A DNA stretch of 64,000 nucleotides from JBMYTN01 sp049604415 (GTDB lineage Bacteria > Pseudomonadota > Alphaproteobacteria > Rhodospirillales > Rhodospirillaceae): the NCBI GenBank assembly GCA_049604415.1, contig JBMYTN010000001.1, positions 1 through 64,000 on the forward strand. Reading direction: 5' to 3'. Shown here one piece after another: positions 23,758 through 33,276 of this stretch. The notes under the pieces were generated by a model. The model was not told the origin of the DNA. It saw only the letters and a program-made list of their open reading frames with translations, and searched no databases. A program made the position numbers and the translations under genes. The first letter of the stretch is position 1; each line of letters starts with the position of its first letter.

Positions 23758-24296
23758 TCTGGTTTTGTTTTTTGGCGCCAATCGTCGGGGTGATTGAAGC
23801 GTCCTTGCCAGAGGCCGACTTTGGCTTCCTGGGCAGCGGATTGCTCTTTGTCGTAAATGTCTCCGCCCCGTTCATTGATCGCCCAGCCTTGTTCCACCAT
23901 CAGTCCGCCCAGATCGACCCGGTCATCGTCCCAAGGCACTTGGCAGCGCATGATGGCCTCGCCTTGGCCGTTTAGGGTCCCATCACCGGAACAGATCAGG
24001 TTTTTGCCTTTGACGACTTCCAACAAATTATAGGCGGCCCAGCGGCCACAATCCCAGCGTTGACCATCGGGCATTTCGCAAATCTGATCGAGGGGCGGTG
24101 CGGCGATGCGGGCCAGACGGATCGGTGTGCCACCCTGGCAACTGCCATAGGCCCTGCGCCCTTGTATAGACAGGCGTGCGCCATCGGTGACACAGGCTGT
24201 GCCGCTGATCATATCCGCATTGGCCTTTAGCGGGGCAAGGGTGGCTCCCATCAGAAGACAGAAAGAGAAGAGCTTAGCGAGGGAAGGGGTTTTCAT
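23751..24296 (-). CDS. Secreted staphylococcal-nuclease-fold protein, probably catalytically altered
   Basis: The 181-residue protein has a signal peptide (LFSFCLLMGATLAPLKANA). A thermonuclease-like fold follows: TPIRLARIAAPPLDQIC, then WAAYNLLEVVKGKNLICSGD, VDLGGLMVEQGWAINE and GLWQGRFNHPDDWR. In active nucleases the first motif reads RLxxIDAPE. Here the Asp and Glu that bind calcium and activate water are Ala and Pro, so nuclease activity is doubtful. Its role in the periplasm is unknown. The C-terminal W-x-G-x-F-x-x-P-x-x-W-R motif is typical of the family. Confidence 0.75.
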   Translation of the reverse strand: MKTPSLAKLFSFCLLMGATLAPLKANADMISGTACVTDGARLSIQGRRAYGSCQGGTPIRLARIAAPPLDQICEMPDGQRWDCGRWAAYNLLEVVKGKNLICSGDGTLNGQGEAIMRCQVPWDDDRVDLGGLMVEQGWAINERGGDIYDKEQSAAQEAKVGLWQGRFNHPDDWRQKTKPEK

Positions 24297-24441
24297 GGCG
24301 GCGATGCTGTGGGATAGGGGAGAACCATTCCTTTGGCGACCGGCACTGGTGCGTTCAGCGCTGATGGTTTGATCGCCGAGCTAAAGTCAGATGTCTATTG
24401 TTGACCGGTCCGTCCGGTTGTCGTCAAGAGGAAGCCCTGAT

Positions 24442-25209
24442 ATGGCGCAAAAGCGATCTTCTCCTCCATCCCGTCCTCAAGGGGGAGAGGGTGTCATGAA
24501 AGCCAGTCTGGGATCCCGGTTGCGGACTTGGTTTTTTGCCGGTGTGCTGGTCACGGCCCCGATTTTCATCACCTTGTTTGTCGCCTGGACGGTCATCGAG
24601 TTTGTCGACAATCAGGTCGCCTCGCTCTTGCCCCGCGTGTTGCGCGATTTTGCGGTTATCCCGGGCCTCGGCCTGCTGCTGCTGCTGATTTTGCTCACCG
24701 TCATTGGCAGCTTCACCACCGGGTTCCTCGGTCGCGTGGTCATCCGCATGGGCGAGCGGATGGTCAACAAAGTCCCAGTGGTGCGTAACATTCACTCGGC
24801 CTTGAAACAGATCATCGAAACCGTCCTGGCCCAGCAATCTTCGGCCTTCCGTCAGGTGGTCCTGGTGGAATATCCGCGACGGGGCATGTGGGCTATCGCC
24901 TTCATCACCGGCGTGACCGAAGGCGAGGTGCAAAACCTGACGGCAGATGAATGCATCAATGTGTTTTTGCCGACCACGCCAAACCCAACCAGTGGCTTTT
25001 TGTTGTTTGTGCCGCGCCGGGATCTGGTGGTGTTGGATATGAGTGTGGAGGAGGGGATCAAAATGGTGATCTCCGGCGGCATCGTCACGCCACCGGACCG
25101 CCGCCCGGCCGAGGTGCAAAAAGTCCCCTTGGTCGCAGCAGGCAAGGAGCCGGAGGTCCTTGATCCAAAAGCGGCAGATAAACCTGCTAGCCCGCCTTCA
25201 AAGTCCTGA
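24442..25209 (+). CDS. DUF502 inner-membrane protein
   Basis: The 255-residue protein has two transmembrane helices (TWFFAGVLVTAPIFITLFVA, and VIPGLGLLLLLILLTVIGSF). The DUF502 signature follows, including VPVVRNIHSALKQIIETVLA, QQSSAFRQVVLVEYPRRGMW, FLPTTPNPTSGFLLFVPRRD and MSVEEGIKMVISGGIV. The biochemical role of the family is not established. ATG 24442 is preferred over an in-frame start at 24391 because GAGGAAG lies upstream. Its last 23 bases overlap the convergent recG gene. Confidence 0.85.
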   Translation: MAQKRSSPPSRPQGGEGVMKASLGSRLRTWFFAGVLVTAPIFITLFVAWTVIEFVDNQVASLLPRVLRDFAVIPGLGLLLLLILLTVIGSFTTGFLGRVVIRMGERMVNKVPVVRNIHSALKQIIETVLAQQSSAFRQVVLVEYPRRGMWAIAFITGVTEGEVQNLTADECINVFLPTTPNPTSGFLLFVPRRDLVVLDMSVEEGIKMVISGGIVTPPDRRPAEVQKVPLVAAGKEPEVLDPKAADKPASPPSKS

Positions 25210-27367
25210 CAGCGGCATCACGCTCAAAGAGATACAGCAGCACGCGCAGGGCCGCGCCCCTGGGTCCGTCCAGGCCAGGGTCGGTTTCCACAATCAGCTT
25301 GGTTTCTTGGGTCGCCAGCTCCAACAGATCCGTATCGGCCAGGGCGTCGGCCAACCGAAACCCTGGCAGCCCGGATTGACGCACCCCAAGGACTTCGCCG
25401 CCCCCGCGCAGGCGCAAATCCTCCTCAGCAATCTCAAAGCCATCCTCGGTGCGCCGCATCAACTCCAGACGCGCTTTGGCCATTTTCGATAAGGGCGGTC
25501 GATAGAGTAGCAAACAGGTGGAGGCGGCCGAGCCGCGTCCTATGCGGCCGCGCAATTGGTGAAGTTGGGCCAAACCGAAGCGCTCCGCATGCTCGATCAC
25601 CATCACCGAGGCCCGGGGCACATTAACGCCGACCTCAATGACAGTGGTAGCGACCAAAAGCGGCAGCTCTCCAGCGGCAAAGCGGGCCATGACCGCATCT
25701 TTGTCCGGCCCTTTCATCTTGCCATGGATCAATCCGACATTTTCCGCACCAAAGCGATCTGCCAAGCTGTCAGCCCGTTCCTCGGCACTGGTCAAAGGCT
25801 CTTGGGGTTGGTTTGAGGCGGCACCCGGGGGCGATGGAGGCGGTTGGTCGGTTTCTTCGACCAGTGGGCAGACCCAATAAATCTGGGCGCCATCGGCCAT
25901 GGCCCGGCCAATCCCGGCCATCACATCCTCTAGCCGACTGCTGGGCAAAGCCCGCGTATCGACCGGCTTGCGGCCCGGTGGTTTTTCATCCAGCCGCGAG
26001 ACCGCCATATCGCCATAATGGGTCAGGGCCAAAGTGCGTGGGATCGGAGTGGCGGTCATGACCAGCACATCGACACCCCGGCCCTTGTCGGACAAAGCGA
26101 GGCGTTGATGGACGCCGAAGCGATGCTGTTCATCAACCACCGCCAAGGCGAGGTCCTGGAACTGCACATCGCTCTGGAACAGCGCATGGGTGCCAATGGC
26201 AATGTCGGCCCGGCCCTCTGCCAGATCAGCCACCAGGCTGTCCCGCCTTTTGCCCTTATCCCGCCCGGTCAGCAGCACAATCCGCACCCCAAGGGGCTCA
26301 CAGAGCGGGGCAAGGCTGTCCACATGTTGCCGGGCGACCAATTCCGTTGGTGCCATCAAAACCCCTTGGCGTCCGGCCTCGACAGCGACCAACAGGGTAA
26401 GGAGGGCAACCATGGTTTTGCCGCTGCCAACATCGCCTTGGAGCAGGCGCAGCATCCGGGTCTCTGCGGCCAGATCGGCCTCAATTTCGGTTAGGCTGCG
26501 CTCTTGTGCCCCGGTGAGAGCAAAAGGCAGGGCTTGGCGCACCGCCTGGCGCAGCCGTCCATCCCCCTTTAGGGCTTGGCCCTGCACGCGGCGCATGGCG
26601 CGGCGGGTCAGTGCCAAGGCCAGTTGTGAGGCCAAAAGCTCGTCATAGATCAGGCGTTGTCGGGCCGGATGGCTGCGGTCGAGGTCTTTTGCCTCTTCCG
26701 GAGCATGAACCTGGCGCAGTGCACTGTTCCAATCGGGCCAGTGCCGTTGCGCCAACAGGGCCTTGTCTTGCCATTCCGGCCAGTGCGGATCCTCAGCCGG
26801 CCCAACAACGCCCAAGGCCGTGCGGATAATTTTGCTTATAACCTTGTTCGACAGGCCTTGGGTCAGGGGATAGACCGGCTCCACGGTCCGGGCGATCTCG
26901 GCGTCTTCCGGGGGCACCACATGATCGGGGTGGACCATTTGCAACTCATTGCCGCGCCACTCGACCCGTCCGCTCACGACACGCTCCGTATCGGCGGGGA
27001 GCATCCGGGCAATCCAGTCCGCCTGGCCATGGAACCACACCAGGGTCATGGTCCCGCTGTCATCGGCCACCACGACCCGATAGGGGCTGGGTGCACCGCC
27101 GCCCCCCCGTCGGCGTTTGCCGAAGCGGCCATCGGGGGAGGGTTTGTGCTCGACCACCCGGACCAGTGGGCTGATCACAGCACCGTCCGGAGCCTGGGCC
27201 AAGGGCGGGGCCGCGCGGCGGTCAACGCGGCTTTGGGGCCAATGCCACAACAAATCCACCAATTGGTTCCCACCGATTAGACGCTCCACGAGTGGTGCGG
27301 TGGCTTTGCCCAACCCTTTGGTGGCGATCAGGGGAGAAAAAAACGGAAACAGGATTTCGGGACGCAT
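25187..27367 (-). CDS. recG: ATP-dependent DNA helicase RecG
   Basis: The 726-residue helicase rewinds stalled forks and processes branched DNA. It has the wedge OB-fold (SPYRVVVADDSGTMTLVWFH), Walker A GDVGSGKT, the DExH-type motif AVVDEQHRFG, and the C-terminal motifs VATTVIEVGVNVP, QLHQLRGRIGRG and SGLPGFRLADALADTDLL, all in RecG order and at the usual length. It is divergent from sdhE-mfd, as in many alphaproteobacteria. Confidence 0.97.
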   Translation of the reverse strand: MRPEILFPFFSPLIATKGLGKATAPLVERLIGGNQLVDLLWHWPQSRVDRRAAPPLAQAPDGAVISPLVRVVEHKPSPDGRFGKRRRGGGGAPSPYRVVVADDSGTMTLVWFHGQADWIARMLPADTERVVSGRVEWRGNELQMVHPDHVVPPEDAEIARTVEPVYPLTQGLSNKVISKIIRTALGVVGPAEDPHWPEWQDKALLAQRHWPDWNSALRQVHAPEEAKDLDRSHPARQRLIYDELLASQLALALTRRAMRRVQGQALKGDGRLRQAVRQALPFALTGAQERSLTEIEADLAAETRMLRLLQGDVGSGKTMVALLTLLVAVEAGRQGVLMAPTELVARQHVDSLAPLCEPLGVRIVLLTGRDKGKRRDSLVADLAEGRADIAIGTHALFQSDVQFQDLALAVVDEQHRFGVHQRLALSDKGRGVDVLVMTATPIPRTLALTHYGDMAVSRLDEKPPGRKPVDTRALPSSRLEDVMAGIGRAMADGAQIYWVCPLVEETDQPPPSPPGAASNQPQEPLTSAEERADSLADRFGAENVGLIHGKMKGPDKDAVMARFAAGELPLLVATTVIEVGVNVPRASVMVIEHAERFGLAQLHQLRGRIGRGSAASTCLLLYRPPLSKMAKARLELMRRTEDGFEIAEEDLRLRGGGEVLGVRQSGLPGFRLADALADTDLLELATQETKLIVETDPGLDGPRGAALRVLLYLFERDAAVRTLKAG

Positions 27368-27472
27368 TGGATCCGCCGTAGATGCTGACAGCGCGGCTGA
27401 GCGCTCTTATAGTCCAACTTCCCTGCTTGGTCTCTTGTTGTTTGCGTAATCCTCATGGAGAAGAAAATTGCC

Positions 27473-27775
27473 ATGACCGACACCATGACGAGCACTGCCC
27501 CGGAGTCCGCCGAAGACACCGCTCTGGCCAATCGCCAGCGCCGCATTTTGTATCGCGCGCAGCATCGCGGCATGAAAGAGGCTGATGTGCTGATTGGCGG
27601 CTATGCGTCCCGGTCCTTGCCCGAGATGGATGCACCGGCGATGGATTTGTTCGAATCCCTGCTTGATGAGCTGGATATGGACATCATGGATTGGGTTTAT
27701 GACCGTAAGCCAACCCCAGAGCAATATGCGGGCTTGGTGCGGCAAATGCTTGCGGAGCATGACCCGGAGATTTAG
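27473..27775 (+). CDS. sdhE: FAD assembly factor SdhE (succinate dehydrogenase assembly factor 2)
   Basis: The 100-residue protein contains RRILYRAQHRGMKEADVLIG with the RGxxE motif needed for covalent flavinylation of SdhA. DMDIMDWVYDRKPTPEQY also fits the family. ATG 27473 follows GGAGAA at good distance; an in-frame ATG at 27455 is possible. It lies between recG and mfd, the standard alphaproteobacterial position. Confidence 0.9.
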   Translation: MTDTMTSTAPESAEDTALANRQRRILYRAQHRGMKEADVLIGGYASRSLPEMDAPAMDLFESLLDELDMDIMDWVYDRKPTPEQYAGLVRQMLAEHDPEI

Positions 27776-27825
27776 GCTCCGCCGACATCCGGCCTCATAT
27801 CCCCGCCCAATCGAGATCCGACACC

Positions 27826-30800
27826 GTGACCGCTCTTCCCGAGGGTCCTGCGCCGACGCAGGACCTGACCGACCGCTTGTTGTCTTTGCCCCGCCAGCGC
27901 CTGTTTGGTCAGCCGGAAGGGGCCGATGCGATGCTGGCCTCTGCATTGGCGCGGGCCGGGCGGTTGGTGGTGTTCATTGCCAGGGATGATCTGAGGGCCG
28001 CGCGCTTTGCCGAGACCTTGGCGTTTTTTGCCGGGGATGTGCCGGTGCTGGAGTTTCCGGCCTGGGATTGCGTACCCTATGACCGGGTGTCTCCGGCAGC
28101 TGAGCTTTGTGCCCGTCGCATCAACACTCTGTGCCGCTTGGCCGAGCGGGGTGAGGAGCCAACCCCAACCGTCCTAATCACCACCATTTCAGCGATTTTG
28201 CAGCGGGTGCCGCCAAAGGAAACCCTGCGCGGGGCCGCTGTGACCTTGGAGGTCGGCAAAACCGTCGATCTCGATCACCTGCTGCCGTTGCTGGAACGGA
28301 CCGGCTATGTCCGCGCCGATCAGGTGATGGAGGCGGGAGAATATGCGGTGCGCGGCGGCATTGTGGATCTGTTCCCATCCGGGGCTGCAGATCCGGTGCG
28401 CATGGATCTGTTTGGCGATGAAATCGATAGCCTGCGCCTGTTCGACCCTTTGACCCAGCGCAGCGCGGGCAAGATCGACCGGTTTTCCCTGAACCCAGCC
28501 TCTGAAGTGCCGCTGGACCCAGGGGCCATTGCCCGCTTCCGGTCGACTTATCGCGAAAGTTTTGGCGGGGTCACCGGAGGGGATGCCCTCTATGAAAGCA
28601 TTTCCGAAGGCAAGCCGTTTCTCGGCATGGAACATTGGCTGCCCCTGTTCCATGACGGGCTCGACACCTTGTTTGCCTATCTGTCTGAGGCAGTGATGCT
28701 GGCCGATGCGGATCTTGATCCCGCCCTCGAAGCCCGGTTGGAACTGGTCCAAGAATATTATGAGGCCCGCCATGAGGTGGCCCAGGCCGGTCTGAAGGAC
28801 GGCTCCATGGTCTATCGGCCCTTGCCGCCGGACCGGCTCTATCTCGACCGCAAAGAATTTGACCGGCATTTGGCGGCGCTGCCCGGGGCGGCCCTGTCGC
28901 CCTATGCACCGCCGGATGTGGGTGTGAATGGGGTTTTGGATGGTGGCGGACGACCCGGACGGGATTTCGCCGATATCCGCGCCCAGGCCGGGTCCAATGT
29001 CTATGATTCCACCGCCGCCCATTTGAGGCATCTGGCGGCCTCAGGGCGGCCCATCTTGGTGACCGCTTCAGCCCCGGCGGCCCGCGACCGTCTGGCAGGT
29101 GTCCTGCGGGAACATGGCCTGGACACCGTGGGCCGGTTGGAAAGTTGGTCGGAGCAAGGGGACCTTAAACCGCTTGGGCAGGGCTTGGCCCCAGTGGCAG
29201 TGGCGCCATTGTCGCTGGATCGCGGTTTTGAAGCCCCGGATCTGGTGGTTTTGACCGAACGGGACATTCTGGGCGACCGATTGGCCCGCCCGGTGGTGAA
29301 AAAGCGTCAGGGCGATCGCTTCATTGCTGATGTTTCGACCTTGGGCGAAGGCGACCTCGTGGTCCATGTCGAGCATGGCATTGGCCAGTATGACGGCCTG
29401 GAGACCGTTACGGCGGGCGGGGCACCCCATGATTGCCTGCGGCTGATCTATGCCGATAACAACAAGCTCTATGTCCCGGTGGAAAACCTTGAGGTCCTCA
29501 GCCGCTACGGCTCTGAGCAGGCAGGTGTCCAGCTGGACAAATTGGGTGGTACAGCTTGGCAGGCGCGTAAATCCAAGCTCAAAAACCGGATCCGCGATAT
29601 GGCGGAGCGCCTGATTGCCGTGGCCGCTCAACGGGCACTCAAGGCAGGGGAGGTGGTCGAGCCGCCCCCGGGGGCCTATGAGGAATTTGCTGGCGGTTTC
29701 CCCTTTGTGGAGACCGATGACCAATTGCGGGCCATTGCTGACACTTTGGAGGATCTTGGTGCCGGGCGGCCAATGGATCGCCTGATTTGCGGGGATGTTG
29801 GCTTCGGCAAAACCGAGGTCGCCTTGCGCGCCGCCTTTGCCACCGCCATGGCCGGTAAACAGGTCGCCGTGGTGGTACCGACAACCCTGTTGGCGCGACA
29901 GCATTATCGGACGTTCTCGGCGCGCTTTGCCGGTTGGCCGGTGCGCATCGGCCAGTTGTCTCGCTTGGTGACGCCCAAGCAGGCCAAGGAGGTCAAGGCC
30001 GAGCTGGAGGCGGGCACCTTGGATATTGTGGTCGGCACCCATGCCTTGCTGGCCAAGAGCGTCTCGATTCCCAATCTCGGCCTGCTGGTGATCGATGAGG
30101 AGCAACATTTTGGCGTCGCCCATAAGGAGCGGCTTAAAGCCCTAAAGGCTGATGTCCATGTGCTGACCCTGACCGCCACCCCAATTCCGCGCACCCTGCA
30201 GCTGGCATTGACCGGTGTGCGGGAAATGAGTGTCATCGCGACGCCGCCGGTGGATCGGCTGGCGGTTCGGACCTTTGTGCTGCCCTATGATCCGGTGGTG
30301 ATCCGTGAAGCGATCCGGCGCGAGCGCTACCGAGGCGGACAGTGCTTTTATGTCTGCCCCCGATTGGCCGATGTGGATCGGGTGGTGGAGCGGTTGCGGG
30401 CCATTGTGCCCGATGCCCGGGTGGCCATTGCCCATGGGCAGATGGCACCGTCGCGTCTGGAAGAGGTCATGACGGCGTTTTCCGACGGCGAATACGATAT
30501 TTTGGTCTCTACCAATATCGTCGAGTCTGGGTTGGACATTCCCCGGGTCAATACCATCGTCATCCACCGCGCCGACATGTTCGGCCTGGCCCAGCTCTAT
30601 CAGCTGAGGGGTCGGGTCGGGCGGGCCAAGGCGCGGGGCTATGCCTATCTGACCCTGCCGCCGGGCCGGGTGCTGACCAAATCCGCCGAAAAGCGGCTGG
30701 ATGTCATGAGCACCCTGGACAGCTTAGGCGCTGGGTTCCGTTTGGCCAGCCATGATCTTGATATTCGCGGCGCGGGCAATTTGCTCGGCGATGAACAATC

Positions 30801-31359
30801 CGGCCATATCAAAGAGGTCGGGATTGAGCTGTATCAGCATCTGCTAGAAGAGGCCGTGGCGGCGGCCAAGGAAGGTGGGGCTGAACTGGAAACGGCTTCT
30901 GAGTGGTCGCCACAAATCAATTTGGGCATGGCGATCCTGATCCCGGAAGACTATGTCGCCGACCTCGGTGTGCGCCTGTCGCTCTATCGTCGCATCGCTG
31001 GGATTACCGAGGAACCGGCGCTAGAGGATCTGGAAGCGGAGCTCAGCGACCGTTTTGGTCCCTTGCCGAAGGAGGTTCAAACCTTCCTGAAAGTCATTGC
31101 GATTAAAATAAAATGTCGCCTGGCCCAGGTGGAAAAAATCGATGCGGGCCCCAAGGGTGGTGTTCTGAGTTTCCGGAAGGATCGGTTCCCCAATCCGGCT
31201 GGACTGGTGCGGTTCATTGGCCGCCAAGCCGCGTCCGTAAAACTGCGGCCAGACCACAAGCTGGTGGTGCGCCGGGATTGGGACGGTCCCGACCGCAGGC
31301 TAAAAGGCGTCGGCATCCTGATGGGCGACCTTGCAGAGATCGCTTTGGACAAGGAATAG
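27826..31359 (+). CDS. mfd: Transcription-repair coupling factor Mfd
   Basis: The 1177-residue translocase removes stalled RNA polymerase and recruits UvrA. Its N-terminal UvrB-like module (VPVLEFPAWDCVPYDRVSPA), the RNAP-binding CarD-like domain (EGDLVVHVEHGIGQYDGLET), Walker A GDVGFGKTEVALRAAF, DEEQHFGVAHKE, the motif SGLDIPRVNTIVIHRADMFG and the C-terminal TRCF domain are all in order. The length matches the E. coli protein (1148). The start is GTG 27826, 50 bases after sdhE. Confidence 0.97.
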   Translation: MTALPEGPAPTQDLTDRLLSLPRQRLFGQPEGADAMLASALARAGRLVVFIARDDLRAARFAETLAFFAGDVPVLEFPAWDCVPYDRVSPAAELCARRINTLCRLAERGEEPTPTVLITTISAILQRVPPKETLRGAAVTLEVGKTVDLDHLLPLLERTGYVRADQVMEAGEYAVRGGIVDLFPSGAADPVRMDLFGDEIDSLRLFDPLTQRSAGKIDRFSLNPASEVPLDPGAIARFRSTYRESFGGVTGGDALYESISEGKPFLGMEHWLPLFHDGLDTLFAYLSEAVMLADADLDPALEARLELVQEYYEARHEVAQAGLKDGSMVYRPLPPDRLYLDRKEFDRHLAALPGAALSPYAPPDVGVNGVLDGGGRPGRDFADIRAQAGSNVYDSTAAHLRHLAASGRPILVTASAPAARDRLAGVLREHGLDTVGRLESWSEQGDLKPLGQGLAPVAVAPLSLDRGFEAPDLVVLTERDILGDRLARPVVKKRQGDRFIADVSTLGEGDLVVHVEHGIGQYDGLETVTAGGAPHDCLRLIYADNNKLYVPVENLEVLSRYGSEQAGVQLDKLGGTAWQARKSKLKNRIRDMAERLIAVAAQRALKAGEVVEPPPGAYEEFAGGFPFVETDDQLRAIADTLEDLGAGRPMDRLICGDVGFGKTEVALRAAFATAMAGKQVAVVVPTTLLARQHYRTFSARFAGWPVRIGQLSRLVTPKQAKEVKAELEAGTLDIVVGTHALLAKSVSIPNLGLLVIDEEQHFGVAHKERLKALKADVHVLTLTATPIPRTLQLALTGVREMSVIATPPVDRLAVRTFVLPYDPVVIREAIRRERYRGGQCFYVCPRLADVDRVVERLRAIVPDARVAIAHGQMAPSRLEEVMTAFSDGEYDILVSTNIVESGLDIPRVNTIVIHRADMFGLAQLYQLRGRVGRAKARGYAYLTLPPGRVLTKSAEKRLDVMSTLDSLGAGFRLASHDLDIRGAGNLLGDEQSGHIKEVGIELYQHLLEEAVAAAKEGGAELETASEWSPQINLGMAILIPEDYVADLGVRLSLYRRIAGITEEPALEDLEAELSDRFGPLPKEVQTFLKVIAIKIKCRLAQVEKIDAGPKGGVLSFRKDRFPNPAGLVRFIGRQAASVKLRPDHKLVVRRDWDGPDRRLKGVGILMGDLAEIALDKE

Positions 31360-31407
31360 GCGTGTTTGTAGACTGTGGCTCGTTCCGGGAAAGATCCTTG
31401 TAGAGCC

Positions 31408-32316
31408 ATGAAAAATTTCCAGAAAACCTGTTTCAAGTTTTTATTCGGGGCAGCCCCACTGGAGGCCAAAGGCGGGTTGCGTCATCACAGGGCAGCCCCA
31501 TGCCCCATGGACCGGATCAATTTGGTTCTAATCCCGCTTAGCACCTTGGCCCTGATATTGTTGACCGAGCCGACGGTGAAGGAACCCTTTGTCTCCGTCT
31601 TTCAGGCGATTGAGGTCCTCGCCATTGTTGTGTTCACCGTCGAGTATTTCTTGAGGCTCTGGGTGGTGCCGCTGCATCCGCAATTTTCGGGGCGCCATGG
31701 CCGCTGGGCTTGGGCGCGCACCCCAGAGGGCATTATCGACTTGATCGCCTTCTTGCCGGGATTGTTCACTTTGGGCGGCGTGGACAGCGCCCTTGTCCGC
31801 GTGGTGCGCTTGTTTGGCCTGCTCAGGTTGGTCAAGCTGGCACGTTATGCCGATGCCATTGGCATCCTGCGGGAAATCTTGGTGCGCAGCCGCTATCAAT
31901 TGGCGGTGACCATCATTGCGGCGTTTTTGTTGCTGATTGTCAGTGCCATTCTGCTCCATCTCGTCGAACGCGGTGTGCAGCCCGAGGCCTTTGGCAGCGT
32001 GCCCCGGGCGATGTGGTGGGCCATGGCGACCCTGACCACAGTGGGATATGGCGATGTCTACCCGGTCACGATCCTCGGCCGCTTCCTGGCCTCGATTGTG
32101 GCCTTGCTGGGCATCGGCGTGGTGGCCTTGCCTGCGGGGCTGTTGGCTGGGATCTATGCCGATATTGTTTCGGAACGGGCGCAGAAAAACCATGCCCGGG
32201 CCCATCGCAAGCGCTCCATCACTCTGCACCGCCATAAAAACAAGCGCGTTAAGTCGATGCGGAGAAAGGCAAAACTGCGGTCGCGTGATCGGATTAGGGA
32301 GCGCAGCGAGGCTTAG
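31408..32316 (+). CDS. Voltage-gated-type potassium channel
   Basis: The 302-residue membrane protein has several hydrophobic segments in the first 170 residues, an arginine-rich fourth helix (VDSALVRVVRLFGLLRLVKL), a pore with selectivity filter TLTTVGYGDVYP, and an inner helix (VALLGIGVVALPAGLLAGIY). The basic C-terminal tail is cytoplasmic. ATG 31408 is preferred to an in-frame ATG at 31375. It converges on the DsbA-like gene with a four-base overlap of the coding ends. Confidence 0.88.
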   Translation: MKNFQKTCFKFLFGAAPLEAKGGLRHHRAAPCPMDRINLVLIPLSTLALILLTEPTVKEPFVSVFQAIEVLAIVVFTVEYFLRLWVVPLHPQFSGRHGRWAWARTPEGIIDLIAFLPGLFTLGGVDSALVRVVRLFGLLRLVKLARYADAIGILREILVRSRYQLAVTIIAAFLLLIVSAILLHLVERGVQPEAFGSVPRAMWWAMATLTTVGYGDVYPVTILGRFLASIVALLGIGVVALPAGLLAGIYADIVSERAQKNHARAHRKRSITLHRHKNKRVKSMRRKAKLRSRDRIRERSEA

Positions 32317-32969
32317 GCTGAGCTGGTCATGGCCGAGGCAACGCCGGTTTCCAGGGACAAATCGATCATCCGGGTAAAAATCGGTGGTTCCTGGGCTCCG
32401 GCAATGGCGTAGGAGCCATTAAAGATAAAGCCGGGGACGCCATTTAGGCCCTGGGCATGGGCGCGGGTGTTCTCGGCCATCACATCGCCCGTTTCCAGGC
32501 TGCTGTCCAGGCGCTGGCGCAACTCCGCGCCGTCCAAGCCTTCCCCGACGCCGATCCGGACCAGGACATCTCGGTCCCCGATGTCTTCGCCTTGCAGGAA
32601 GTAGGCCTGAAAAACCCCATTGATCAGCGCTTTTTTTTGCGCCGGTTCCGTGGCAAAGCGGATCAGGCGATGGCTGTCCACCGTGTTGGGGGTGCGCCGG
32701 ATGGCGGCGAAATTAAAGGTGATGCCGACCATCCGTCCGGCGCTTTCGGCGGCTTCTAAGGTCCGACGAGCCCGTTCCGGTCCACCAAATTTGCGTTCCA
32801 AATAGACCCGACGGTCCATGCCTTGGCGCGGCATATCCGGGTTTAACAAAAATGGGCGCCAACGCAGGCTGGCCTGCACCCCTGGTCGGTCTGCCAAAGC
32901 CCGTTCCAGGCGGAGCATGCCGACATAGCACCACGGACAGGCAGTATCAAAAATTACATCAATATCCAT
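32313..32969 (-). CDS. DsbA-family oxidoreductase (FrnE-like)
   Basis: The 218-residue protein has a thioredoxin fold with MDIDVIFDTACPWCYVGMLR; the CPWC active site is at residues 11-14. The helical insert and NGVPGFIFNGSYAIAGAQEP, with the cis-proline VPG, fit the FrnE subgroup. No signal peptide is seen, so it is probably cytoplasmic, in contrast to DsbA itself. Substrate unknown. Confidence 0.9.
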   Translation of the reverse strand: MDIDVIFDTACPWCYVGMLRLERALADRPGVQASLRWRPFLLNPDMPRQGMDRRVYLERKFGGPERARRTLEAAESAGRMVGITFNFAAIRRTPNTVDSHRLIRFATEPAQKKALINGVFQAYFLQGEDIGDRDVLVRIGVGEGLDGAELRQRLDSSLETGDVMAENTRAHAQGLNGVPGFIFNGSYAIAGAQEPPIFTRMIDLSLETGVASAMTSSA

Positions 32970-33039
32970 GGCCCATGGGGTCCTTTAATGCTGACCTTTG
33001 TGGACCGCCGAAGCGGTGCCTTCCTCAGCTGAAAATGCG

Positions 33040-33115
33040 CTAGTGTCCCGAATCAGAAGTTCGCCACGATAAGTTTCCCGCACACAACGAACTTCTGATT
33101 CGATCAGGACACTAG
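33040..33115. repeat. MITE-like palindrome, first of a pair
   Basis: Arms 33040-33063 and 33088-33115 are complementary. Both start CTAGTGTCC from the outside and share a 15-base inner stem (CGAATCAGAAGTTCG). The right arm carries four extra bases (ATCA as read on the plus strand) between these parts. The loop is 24 bases. Size and termini suggest a non-autonomous element, but no transposase is near. Confidence 0.75.
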
Positions 33116-33127
33116 CAACTATATGAC

Positions 33128-33205
33128 CTAGTGTGGTTTTTGGATCTGAAATTCCTTGGAGTGCGTGCGTCTATTGTCTTAGGAATTTCAGATCCACCAC
33201 ACTAG
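33128..33205. repeat. MITE-like palindrome, second of a pair
   Basis: Arms 33128-33155 and 33182-33205 are complementary. They begin CTAGTGTGG and share inner stem TGGATCTGAAATTCC; the left arm carries four extra T bases. The architecture mirrors the first palindrome 12 bases away, and the inner stems are 10 of 15 identical. The two look like related but diverged elements inserted side by side. Confidence 0.75.
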
Positions 33206-33276
33206 ACCTCAGCATAAAACAATGGTCAACAGGGGTCTTCTCATGAAACCACTTTGCCTATTTGGAGGGTCTTGCG

